From assembly GCA_041659285.1 (NCBI GenBank), contig JBAZYO010000011.1, forward strand, positions 62,001 through 126,000: 64,000 nt of DNA, in the 5' to 3' direction. Positions 27,444 through 35,746 of the stretch are shown here, one piece after another. How positions within the stretch are numbered: the first letter of the stretch is position 1; each line of letters starts with the position of its first letter. The position numbers and the translations under genes were made by a program. This stretch comes from Vicinamibacterales bacterium (GTDB taxonomy: Bacteria; Acidobacteriota; Vicinamibacteria; Vicinamibacterales; UBA2999). The notes under the pieces were generated by a model that was given only the letters and a program-made list of their open reading frames with translations, did no database searches and was not told the DNA's origin.

Positions 27444-27553
27444 CACTGGCGACCGTGAGTGACGGGGCCACCCAGACTACAGGCGGCAGTCCTCCGAACT
27501 TCCCGCCATGGAACTCCGCCTAGGCGGCGCCCGTCTATTCCTACCCAGAGGTC

Positions 27554-29962
27554 ATGCTCGCCGAGTCAATCGTTCAGGACGTTCGGTACGCGCTGCGCGG
27601 CATGCGGCGCTCTCCGCTCTTTGCCGCAAGCGTGGCTGGTACGATCGGCATCGGTCTCGGTATCCTCTGTTCCGCGTTCACAATCATCAATGCGTACCTG
27701 TTCAAGGCCGTCAACCTGCCCGAACCCCAGCAGCTTTACGCGCTGAGTTGGGACACCGCAACGGTTCAGCGTCACGAGTTTTCGCTCGCGGACTTCGAGG
27801 CACTGGCGGAGAGCAACCCGGTGTTCTCGCGCCTGGCCGCTGGCCGTCCGGTGACAACCGGACAGCAAGGCGCCCAAATCTTCGGGCACCTGGTGACCCC
27901 TGATTACTTCGGCGTCGTGGGGGGATCCGCGGCAATGGGACGGACAATCACGGCGGCAGACTTTGCTGCTCAATCTGACAGTGCCGTGATCGTGTTGTCA
28001 CACGAAGGCTGGCGGAATCACTTCAACGCCGACTCGGCCATCGTCGGCAAAGAGATCACGCTGGCCGGTGGCAGGTTCGTCGTGATTGGAGTGACTCCCC
28101 CAAACGCGGTGCTACCGGGCGACGAGCAGATTGGATTCTGGGCGCCGCTGCTCGCGGCGCCAGTGTTTGGCATGGCGGATCCGGCGCAAAGTGACGGACA
28201 TGCGTTGTTCGTGGTGGGTCGTCGCCGCGCTGATGTACAGGTCGAGCGGGTGGTCGCGTGGTTCGACACCTGGGCCCGCCAGCGCTTCCCATCGGGAACA
28301 GCGATCGCACCGACGCGCACGCGGGTCGACTCGCTCGCGACTCGCATCCCGGTGAACCGAAGCACCGTGACGCTGTTTTCCATGCTGACGGCAGCGTTCG
28401 GCTTAGTGCTGCTTGTGGCGTGTGCCAACGTAACGAACATGCTGCTCGCCCGTGGCCTCGGCCGCCAACGCGAGCTCGGCGTGAGACTCTCTCTCGGCGC
28501 GGCCCGCTCGCGCATCGTCCGCCAACTAATCATCGAGAGTCTCGTGCTGTCCGTCCCGGCGGCAGTGTTGGGCTTGGCTCTGACCTACTTCAGTGCATGG
28601 GTTTTTCCGAGATTGGTCACCGCCACCATTCCGGCCGGAGCGGGGACCGCCAGCCTATTTATTGCTCCCTTCGATCCGGATGTTCGCGTAATTGCTCTGT
28701 TGATCGCTTCTGGCTTCTTGGCGGCCTTGCTCGCGGGATTGAGTCCGGCGCTGCAGCTTACGCGGACGAGCCTGATTGACGCAATGCGGGGCACGCTCGG
28801 CCCGAACACGCGCCTGTCACGTCTCCGCAGTGTGTTTGTGGCCGTTCAGATTGGCACGTGCGTCCTGTTTCTGGTTGCCGCAATTGGTTTGGTCGCGGAA
28901 TCGCGCAAGATGGCGACCGTCGACACTGGCCTAGACTATCAGCGAGTCTTGGATCTTCGCACGTCTGACAGTGTCCGGGCTGTGATTGCCCGCGAGCTCG
29001 CGACCCGTGGCGATGTAGAGAGAGTCGCAGCCGTCTGGCGCGCGCCCATCGTGTCAACGATGCAATTCATGCGCGTCGCGCTGCCTGGCAATAGACAGCA
29101 GTCAACCGGCTTCTTAGCTGTTTCGCCGGAGTACTTCGAAACCATGGGTGTGCAGGTTCGACGCGGGCGGATGTTCTCCGAGCTCGAGGCGCTGCAGGAT
29201 GCAGCTGTCGTGATCGTGAGCGAGAATACGGCCCGTTTGTTCTGGCCACGAGAGGATCCGATCGGCCAATCGCTATTGATTGTTCCACCCGCTAACGACA
29301 CGCAACGCCAGCCATCACATTCACGCGTCACGGTGATTGGCGTTGCCGAGGATGTGGTCAACGGCACGTTGCTCGACGGCGTGGCCCGAACCACACTGTA
29401 TTTCCCAACCACTGTGACTTCGCCGAATGTCACCCGGCTCTTGATCCGGACGCGCGGAGATTCCGCGGTCGCGCTTCGATCGATCGCAGCAGCTATTGAG
29501 GCTGCGCACCCGGCGGCTTCCATTCAGATTGCGCCGCTTCAGGAGCGCGCGGCTCTGCAGGTATGGTCGTTCAATGCCTTCTCTACGATTGCCGCCATTC
29601 CGGCTGTAATTGGCGTGCTGCTATCGTTTGCCGGCACCTATGGCGTCGTCGCCTTTGTGATGGCGCAGCGGCGTCGTGAGTTTGGCATCCGGATGGCCCT
29701 CGGGGCTACCGCAGGGCACATCATGAAGAGTGTAGTTGGAGGAACCGTTAGAACGGCTATCGTCGCCGCGGCAATCGGACTGGCGGCGACCTTTGGTTTG
29801 ATCCGCGGCGTCTCTGCAGTCGTCGGCCTTGTTCCGGTTATTGACCCCTGGATCTACGGCGCAGGCACCGCCGTGGTGATTGTGGCCGCGGCGGCCGCAT
29901 CATTGCTTCCAGCCATGGGCGCGATTCGGCTGAACCCGTCGATGGCGCTACGCGCGGACTGA
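27554..29962 (+). CDS. ADOP-type ABC transporter permease, without N-domain
   Basis: An 802-residue permease beginning at the membrane anchor (VRYALRGMRRSPLFAASVAG) with AGAGG four bases upstream of the ATG. Both MacB/FtsX repeats are present: first FtsX loop LGRQRELGVRLSLGAARSRI, second QRRREFGIRMALGATAGHI, ending RLNPSMALRAD. It follows the shortened permease at 25626, and the two probably form one transcript. No regulator gene is attached on the same strand; the PadR promoter at 25459 is divergent to the pair and about 165 bp from the first start, so it could act on both sides. Confidence 0.9.
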   Translation: MLAESIVQDVRYALRGMRRSPLFAASVAGTIGIGLGILCSAFTIINAYLFKAVNLPEPQQLYALSWDTATVQRHEFSLADFEALAESNPVFSRLAAGRPVTTGQQGAQIFGHLVTPDYFGVVGGSAAMGRTITAADFAAQSDSAVIVLSHEGWRNHFNADSAIVGKEITLAGGRFVVIGVTPPNAVLPGDEQIGFWAPLLAAPVFGMADPAQSDGHALFVVGRRRADVQVERVVAWFDTWARQRFPSGTAIAPTRTRVDSLATRIPVNRSTVTLFSMLTAAFGLVLLVACANVTNMLLARGLGRQRELGVRLSLGAARSRIVRQLIIESLVLSVPAAVLGLALTYFSAWVFPRLVTATIPAGAGTASLFIAPFDPDVRVIALLIASGFLAALLAGLSPALQLTRTSLIDAMRGTLGPNTRLSRLRSVFVAVQIGTCVLFLVAAIGLVAESRKMATVDTGLDYQRVLDLRTSDSVRAVIARELATRGDVERVAAVWRAPIVSTMQFMRVALPGNRQQSTGFLAVSPEYFETMGVQVRRGRMFSELEALQDAAVVIVSENTARLFWPREDPIGQSLLIVPPANDTQRQPSHSRVTVIGVAEDVVNGTLLDGVARTTLYFPTTVTSPNVTRLLIRTRGDSAVALRSIAAAIEAAHPAASIQIAPLQERAALQVWSFNAFSTIAAIPAVIGVLLSFAGTYGVVAFVMAQRRREFGIRMALGATAGHIMKSVVGGTVRTAIVAAAIGLAATFGLIRGVSAVVGLVPVIDPWIYGAGTAVVIVAAAAASLLPAMGAIRLNPSMALRAD

Positions 29963-30244
29963 ACTGCTCTTTCAGCGTCAGTGTTGTTCATGTGGCTAAG
30001 TTTTTTCCCAGCCACTGCTAGCCGCTACTTTCTGAGCGTCATTCCATCTAGTCAGACCCGCTGGCGTGAATTTGGCTCCAACTGGCACCTCAAGACCAAG
30101 CCTTGCCTCGAGCCTGAGCGCATCAAGGGTCAGCATGTCGCGCATCTCAACCCGGCGTGCGACCAATGGCCGCACGATTGACCTTGTCTCGTCCGGCTCT
30201 ATTTCGATCGATGATTGGCTGCTTGGCTGGCCTGGCAGGCTGGG

Positions 30245-32647
30245 TCACTCCGCTCTTAACGCCGTGGCGGGATCAACCCTCACCGCGCGTATCGTTGGCT
30301 GCAACGCTGCCATCACGGCCGTTGCCAGCAACACGACGACGCTTATCGTGAGCGTGACGGCGTCGGTGGACGTGACGCCGTACAGCAGTGACCGCACCAG
30401 CGATGTGGCACCGAGCGCACCAGGGATGCCGACCACCAGTCCACACACAACCAGCAGCAATGCATCGCTCATCACGAGCCTTGAGATCGCGCCGGGCGTG
30501 GCACCGATGGCCATCCGGATGCCAAGCTCACGGGTGCGGCGTTCGACCGAATGCGACAGCAGCGCAAAGACGCCGATGCACGAAATGGTCAGCGCTAGCA
30601 AGGCGACAATGCTGCTCACGGCGGTGCCCATTCGCTCCGCCACGACGCTGTTACCGAACAGCATGTCGGGATAGACCCCAAGGGGATGTTCGCGGCCCAT
30701 CGCCATCACTGCCGCGGAGGCCGCGGCCGCGAGTTGCATCGGCGGACCGTCGGTTCGCAAGTGGACGCTCGCGAAAGTGGTTTCGCCGGCCTGGATTGAG
30801 GACGTGTAGATCATGTGTTCCTCGGTCTTTCGCAGGTTGCCAATGCTGATGTTGCCGACGACGCCAACGATCTGCAACCGTGCGTACGCGGGTGTGTTGC
30901 CGTAGCGGATTACGCGGCCGACCACATCGCCGTCCGGCGCCAGCATCCGCGCGACGTTCTCGCTGACCAGGGCAACGCGTTCAGTCGGCGGGAGGTCCGT
31001 CCACAGCAAATCGCGCCCGCGTAAGAGTGGCACTCCGAGCGTCGCAAAGAATCCCGGGGACACGAAGTCCATTGCCGCAGAGGCCGGATTCTCGGAGCTG
31101 CCCACAAAGCCGATCGGTTGTTCTGGCAGCTGCGCGTTGATCGTTCCGAAATATCGTCCCAGACCGACGGACTGGACGCCCGGTAGTGAGGCCAGCCGTT
31201 GCACCAGCGAGTTGTAGTACGCCGCCGCATCAAGGTCTTTGTAGCCGCCGGGGTTCGCGGCCAACCGCAGCGACAGTAAATGGTCGCTCTTGAAGCCGCG
31301 GTCAACGGTTTGCAGTCCGTAAAATGACCGAACGACGAGACCGCACGTGAACACGAGAGTGACCGTGATGGCCACTTGCGACACAAGCATCGCCTGGGCC
31401 CAGCGGCTGGTCGCGCGAGACACCGTTCGATCGGTGCGCAGTTGCGGCGAATGCCGAGCCACCAGCCAGATCGGCAATGCCGAAATCATCAGCGCCATCA
31501 CGATCGAGCCGACGGCAGCGGCCACAAACACCACTCCCTCCGGCGTCGTCGTCATCGTCCAGGCCATGTTGCCGGCGGGAAACAGTCCGCTGAATGCCGC
31601 GGACGCCAGGATGGCAAGCGGCACGCCGAGCGCAGTGCCGCTCACGGCTAGAATCACGCTTTCCGCCGCCAGCGGGTACACAATCCGCATGGTCGTCGCG
31701 CCGATGGCGCGCATCGCGGTCGTTTCCTGCAGGCGACTCGTGAATCGCGAGACCATCAGACCGCCTACATTCACGCAGACGAGCGCCAGGAGAACGATGG
31801 TAAGCACGGTGAGTCGGCGCACCGGCTCCGCGTAGAGTCGGCGCAGGGTCGAGAAGCCGCCGGGAATCAATTGCGCGTCGGCGCTCCACTCCCCGAGTGT
31901 CTGCGCGCGTGTGGGACTTGCCGGCAGCACGGCGTCAAGCAGCGATGGCCACACCGCGCGGACTTGTGTCCGCAGTTGTTCCACCGTGGCACCCGGCCGC
32001 ATCCGGCCAAGGTACATAAAGCCGCCGGACGATGGACGATGAGCGTTGAAGGGAATGATGAAGTCGCTGGAAAGGTCCCGTGAGAAGCCCTGGTATTGTG
32101 CTGGCATCACGCCGATCACGGTCGCGTTCACGTCCTGCATGCGGACGGTGCGGCCCAGCACGTCTGGTGCCCGGTCAAACATCCTCTTCCAATAGCGATC
32201 ACTGATGATGATCAACGGCTGGCCCGATCCGGTCAGCGGCATTTCCTCGTTCGTGAACCAGCGACCCATCGCGGGCGAGACGCCGACCACCTTCAGGCAA
32301 TCACCGCTCAGCAACTCGCCATACGCTTCCATTACACGGCCGCCCGATTCGGTCGCGTCGATTGTGCTGTTGTAGGCGCACCAGCCATCGGCCACCAGCG
32401 TCGCGCCACGCAAGTGGTCGAGGGCCGGCAATGGCGTGTTGCGTGGCGTACTGCGTTGATCAACCGATGAAACGGCGACCAGTGTTCCAGGCTCGGAAAG
32501 GCTCAGAGGCTTCAGGGCCAGCGCGTAGAGTACGCTGCCCATCGCCGTAGCGGCGGCGACGCCAACGCTGAGGATCAAGACGACTGAAAGGGAGAAGCCA
32601 GGGGTGCGAAGCACCCGGCGCATGCCAAGCCGAAGATCTTGAAGCAT
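30245..32647 (-). CDS. ADOP-type ABC transporter permease, without N-domain
   Basis: An 800-residue permease read from ATG 32647 (LQDLRLGMRRVLRTPGFSLS). A longer frame from 32794 adds 49 residues without permease character and was rejected. FtsX loops TSRLQETTAMRAIGATTMRI and VERRTRELGIRMAIGATP; ends RVDPATALRAE. Its second periplasmic domain is close to that of the 17052 gene. Convergent with the 27554 permease; the 282 bp between them show no gene. Confidence 0.9.
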   Translation of the reverse strand: MLQDLRLGMRRVLRTPGFSLSVVLILSVGVAAATAMGSVLYALALKPLSLSEPGTLVAVSSVDQRSTPRNTPLPALDHLRGATLVADGWCAYNSTIDATESGGRVMEAYGELLSGDCLKVVGVSPAMGRWFTNEEMPLTGSGQPLIIISDRYWKRMFDRAPDVLGRTVRMQDVNATVIGVMPAQYQGFSRDLSSDFIIPFNAHRPSSGGFMYLGRMRPGATVEQLRTQVRAVWPSLLDAVLPASPTRAQTLGEWSADAQLIPGGFSTLRRLYAEPVRRLTVLTIVLLALVCVNVGGLMVSRFTSRLQETTAMRAIGATTMRIVYPLAAESVILAVSGTALGVPLAILASAAFSGLFPAGNMAWTMTTTPEGVVFVAAAVGSIVMALMISALPIWLVARHSPQLRTDRTVSRATSRWAQAMLVSQVAITVTLVFTCGLVVRSFYGLQTVDRGFKSDHLLSLRLAANPGGYKDLDAAAYYNSLVQRLASLPGVQSVGLGRYFGTINAQLPEQPIGFVGSSENPASAAMDFVSPGFFATLGVPLLRGRDLLWTDLPPTERVALVSENVARMLAPDGDVVGRVIRYGNTPAYARLQIVGVVGNISIGNLRKTEEHMIYTSSIQAGETTFASVHLRTDGPPMQLAAAASAAVMAMGREHPLGVYPDMLFGNSVVAERMGTAVSSIVALLALTISCIGVFALLSHSVERRTRELGIRMAIGATPGAISRLVMSDALLLVVCGLVVGIPGALGATSLVRSLLYGVTSTDAVTLTISVVVLLATAVMAALQPTIRAVRVDPATALRAE

Positions 32648-32821
32648 GCGGGAGTATATCGCCGGCCTGCACCGTGGACCGTCTCCAACACGTTTCCAAA
32701 ACTGCGGTTGAGTCGCGCGGATTGCAGTGTACGCCAGAGAACTCGCAGAATGCTGTAAGCGGTTGGGACTCAACCCCTTAGAGCCAGAAGTCACGCGCCA
32801 TCACCAACTTAGAAATGGACG

Positions 32822-33289
32822 CTCGTAGAGTTCCCGGACCTGCCCATTCCCGACCAATTCCCCCTCGACCGCCTACACGATGGCCAGGTCGCTCAGCGGC
32901 GGTTCATGATGGTTCTGATGGGGCTCTTCGGCCTTCTTGCAGTAGTGATCGCTGGGGCAGGCATCTTCGGCGTGGTGGCCTATTCCGTCGCTGAACGAAC
33001 CAAGGAGATCGGCGGCCGAGTGGCCATCGGCGCCTCGCCCGGCGCGGTCCTGAGGATGGTCCTGAGGGGCGCACTGCAGTACCTCACAATTGGGGTATTG
33101 CTCGGTTTGCCTGCCGCGCTGCTGCTGACGCAAGCATTGGGCGCATATCTGTTCGAAGTCCAACCGCACGACCCGTCTGTTTACTTAACGGCCATCGGTG
33201 CATTCTTGCTGACGGCCCTGACGGCGGCTTACGTCCCCGCCAGACGCGCGACGCAGATCGACCCTGTAACAGCGCTACGCGCTGAATGA
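32822..33289 (+). pseudogene. C-terminal remnant of an ADOP permease
   Basis: Only the last FtsX block survives: RRFMMVLMGLFGLLAVVIAG, loop AERTKEIGGRVAIGASP, and RRATQIDPVTALRAE. In frame it can be followed back to about 32822 (stop at 32810-32812). The longest ATG frame (32906) would give 127 residues, far short of the 800-900 usual for the family. The final 190 bp are closely similar to the fragment at 10990-11182. Confidence 0.8.
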
Positions 33290-33317
33290 CGTAGCCAGAT
33301 AACAACTTTTGACGTTT

Positions 33318-33369
33318 GCGCTGTACTGCCAAGAGCTTCGCCTGGGTTCGGCAGTACTTCGGCCAGCGC
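33318..33369. repeat. Imperfect stem-loop after permease remnant
   Basis: GCGCTG (33318-33323) plus TACTGCC (33324-33330) can pair with GGCAGTA (33350-33356) and CAGCGC (33364-33369), with a seven-base bulge on the right side. It lies 29 bp past the remnant's stop codon. No run of T follows, so a simple rho-independent terminator is unlikely. Confidence 0.35.
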
Positions 33370-33420
33370 TTCAAGCCGTTTGCGCTAGCCTTACAGCGGG
33401 CTTCTGAGGTGGAGTTGCCG

Positions 33421-33449
33421 TGAATTACAATATGATATATCGTAATTCA
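33421..33449. promoter_or_regulatory. 29-bp near-perfect palindrome, likely PadR operator
   Basis: TGAATTAC (33421-33428) and GTAATTCA (33442-33449) are exact complements, and the inner ATAT stretches also pair, giving 12 of 13 matches in the arms around position 33435. The site ends four bases before the PadR ATG at 33454. It is strikingly AT-rich against the GC-rich surroundings. Confidence 0.65.
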
Positions 33450-33453
33450 TAGT

Positions 33454-33768
33454 ATGGCGCGAAAGCCGCGAACCGGCCCAGCCTCCGACCCCGAACTCCT
33501 GATCCTCTCGAGCCTCGCCGAGGGGCCCAAACATGGTTACGCCATAATGGGCGATATCGAAGTCTTCGCGGGCGTCACGGTCGGCCCCGGCACGCTTTAC
33601 ACGGCGATTACGCGCCTAGTCGAGAAAGGACTTATCGCGCCGACATCGAGCGCCGGGCGGCAGCGCCCGTACCGGCTGACTGCCAAGGGAGCAGTCAGCC
33701 TGGCTGAACAACTCAACGACATGCGTCGCGTAGCGGCAGCAGGTCTCATGAGGTTGCGCCCCGCATGA
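33454..33768 (+). CDS. PadR family transcriptional regulator
   Basis: A 104-residue PadR protein of a different branch from the permease-linked ones: LLILSSLAEGPKHGYAIMGD, GPGTLYTAITRLVEKGLI, QRPYRLTAKGAVSLAEQL. Instead of an ADOP gene it is followed, with a four-base ATGA overlap, by a small membrane protein. A 29-bp palindrome sits right before the start codon, so autoregulation is likely. Confidence 0.9.
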   Translation: MARKPRTGPASDPELLILSSLAEGPKHGYAIMGDIEVFAGVTVGPGTLYTAITRLVEKGLIAPTSSAGRQRPYRLTAKGAVSLAEQLNDMRRVAAAGLMRLRPA

Positions 33769-34466
33769 ACATCAGGGATCGGGTCGTCACGCTGCTTCTG
33801 CGCCTCTACCCTTCGGCTTGGCGGAGCGAATACGGCCCCGAGCTTACGGACATGCTCCTGACTCGGCCACTGGGTGCGAACATCATTGCCGATGTCCTCT
33901 TGAGTGGTCTGCGGGAGCGCGTGCGGTCCGTCGAGCCTTCCACGGTCATGGGGTTGATCGTGATGCTGGTGATCCTGAGCGGAGTCCTCTGGAACATTGC
34001 CGCTCCACAGCCGTATGGTCACGCCTCGACCGAATTGCTTCAGCCATCCACAAAGACGCTGCCGACCATCACTGTAAGACCTCTGGCCTCTGAAGCTTAT
34101 CTTCTATTCCTGATGGGGTTCGCTTGTTGGATCAATCTGCGGCGCGGTGGCAAGGTGTCGCAGTCTGGCGTGGCGGCCATGAGAATTTGCTTCATAGCCG
34201 GTCTCCCTATCATGCTCGCCGGTATTTTGATGGGGTTTGGTGTCCTGAGCCTTGTCGTCCTGGGGCCGGGGGACGTGCCGACAACGTTTCACGAGCATGG
34301 GCTCACGTACACGTACTACAGCGCGCATCCCAATTCACCAGCCCCACTGAGCGTGATCGCCTCCCCGCTGTTCAGATTGCCGGAGTCTTGGATATGGGGC
34401 ACCTTGGGCGGCTGGCTCGGACATAGGATCTCCGCTTTCCGTCAAAGCCCTCCGACGGGTTTCTAG
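33765..34466 (+). CDS. Membrane protein in PadR operon, unknown function
   Basis: A 233-residue protein. The N-terminus RVVTLLLRLYPSAWRSEYGP followed by ELTDMLLT is a pattern often found in membrane proteins encoded directly after PadR genes. Four hydrophobic segments are visible (VMGLIVMLVILSGVLW; AYLLFLMGFACWI; IAGLPIMLAGILMGFGVLSL; a weaker one at the C-terminus). The role is not known; overlap with PadR suggests that it is the regulated product. The CPBP gene follows 11 bp later. Confidence 0.75.
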   Translation: MNIRDRVVTLLLRLYPSAWRSEYGPELTDMLLTRPLGANIIADVLLSGLRERVRSVEPSTVMGLIVMLVILSGVLWNIAAPQPYGHASTELLQPSTKTLPTITVRPLASEAYLLFLMGFACWINLRRGGKVSQSGVAAMRICFIAGLPIMLAGILMGFGVLSLVVLGPGDVPTTFHEHGLTYTYYSAHPNSPAPLSVIASPLFRLPESWIWGTLGGWLGHRISAFRQSPPTGF

Positions 34467-34477
34467 GATTCTGAAGA

Positions 34478-35395
34478 ATGGATCGAGCGATCCTCGTCTT
34501 TGTTGCCATCGCATACGCGCTGTCGATCGCTCTCAGTCTCGTCGTTGGTCTTACAGGTGGCCACGCCAGTCCGATCGCCGGCCTCGGGTTTCTCTCGATG
34601 TTCATTCCGGCCACCGCCGTGCTCGTCGTCCGGTTCGCCATGGGCGAGAGGGTTTCGTCGGTAGGCTTGAGCCGATTTCCTCTGAAATACCTGCCTCTCG
34701 TCTTGCTGATGCCCGCCGTGCTGCACGCTGTCATGCTGCCGTTGACAGCCATGTTGGAAGGTGGCCTGCAATGGCACGAGTGGTTGACGCCGCAGGCGGA
34801 TGGTCTGTTTCACACGCCGGAGTCGCGTGGGTGGGGAACGATGACGGCAACGGGGCTCATGGGTCGCGTCGTGGCGAACGCGGGCGCTGGCATACTGTTC
34901 GTGTCATTGCTGGCCTTCTTTGAAGAAGTCGGTTGGCGAGCATGGCTGCTCCCACGGCTCGCGGATCGGATGGGCGCCCGGCGGGCCATTGTCATCACCG
35001 CTGTTATCTGGGCGTTCTGGCATACACCGTTCGCATTGTCCGGCATCCTTTACATCGATGGGATGTCTCAAGCGGCGACGGCGATGATCATGCCGATCGG
35101 CCAGGTCGGTGCGGGATTAGTCATTGGATGGCTTTGGCTCCGGTCGGAAAGCATGTGGCTGGTGACCATCGCTCACGGCGCGCTGAATAGTTGGGGGCAG
35201 TACGCGTTCAAATTCATGCAGGACTTCGTGAGGGCGGATCAAGCGCTCGTGCTTGGTGTAGGCAATGTGGGATTGCTGCTGGTGGGTAGCCTTTTGGCCT
35301 GGCAAGGTCTCGCCTCAACTCAGAGGCCGGTGGCGGGTCCGTTAGAACCCGAGCAGGCTACGGCTCGGCTTCTCTCGACGCGTCAGCGCTATTAG
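34478..35395 (+). CDS. CPBP family intramembrane metalloprotease-like protein
   Basis: A 305-residue polytopic membrane protein with the three CPBP/Abi motifs: FFEEVGWRAWLLPRL (EExxxR), AFWHTPFAL (FxxxH type) and AHGALNSWGQ (HxxxN type), each in or beside a hydrophobic helix. Family members are membrane proteases such as the Rce1 type; bacterial ones are linked to bacteriocin self-immunity or have no known role. Third gene of the PadR unit at 33454. Confidence 0.88.
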   Translation: MDRAILVFVAIAYALSIALSLVVGLTGGHASPIAGLGFLSMFIPATAVLVVRFAMGERVSSVGLSRFPLKYLPLVLLMPAVLHAVMLPLTAMLEGGLQWHEWLTPQADGLFHTPESRGWGTMTATGLMGRVVANAGAGILFVSLLAFFEEVGWRAWLLPRLADRMGARRAIVITAVIWAFWHTPFALSGILYIDGMSQAATAMIMPIGQVGAGLVIGWLWLRSESMWLVTIAHGALNSWGQYAFKFMQDFVRADQALVLGVGNVGLLLVGSLLAWQGLASTQRPVAGPLEPEQATARLLSTRQRY

Positions 35396-35746
35396 ATGGG
35401 TTGACCTTTGCACGCTAGCACGATGCGAAGGGATGCTACTTCCCATCCTCGATATTCTTTCATTCGTAGTTTTCAGAGAAGTCGATGGACACGGCCAAGC
35501 GCTAAGAAACGCTGCGCGGGATGACGGTATGTAAAGCCCAACGCCTCGGCCGTCCTCCGTTTTCAAGCTGTGAATGACTGAGAATGTCGACGGCGTACGC
35601 CGGACGTTCCTTCGAGGAAGCCAAGGCGCCTTCAGATCTCACAGCACCTCTGGCGCCTGCGGGCCTGAGTGTCGGTTACAGGCCCCAATTGTCGACCATT
35701 GGAGCCGGGCGCCAGTTCCTCTCGCGACGCTCGGACCACGGCAGGA
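35396..35746. other. Gene-free stretch
   Basis: 351 bp between the CPBP gene and the converging permease. Short frames exist on both strands but have no protein-like composition, start site or motif. No strong hairpin was noticed. Confidence 0.5.

Noticed and set aside
33290..33420. Integron attC site after the permease remnant
   Set aside because: The hairpin is suggestive, but the conserved core boxes could not be matched on both sides and no integron integrase is present.
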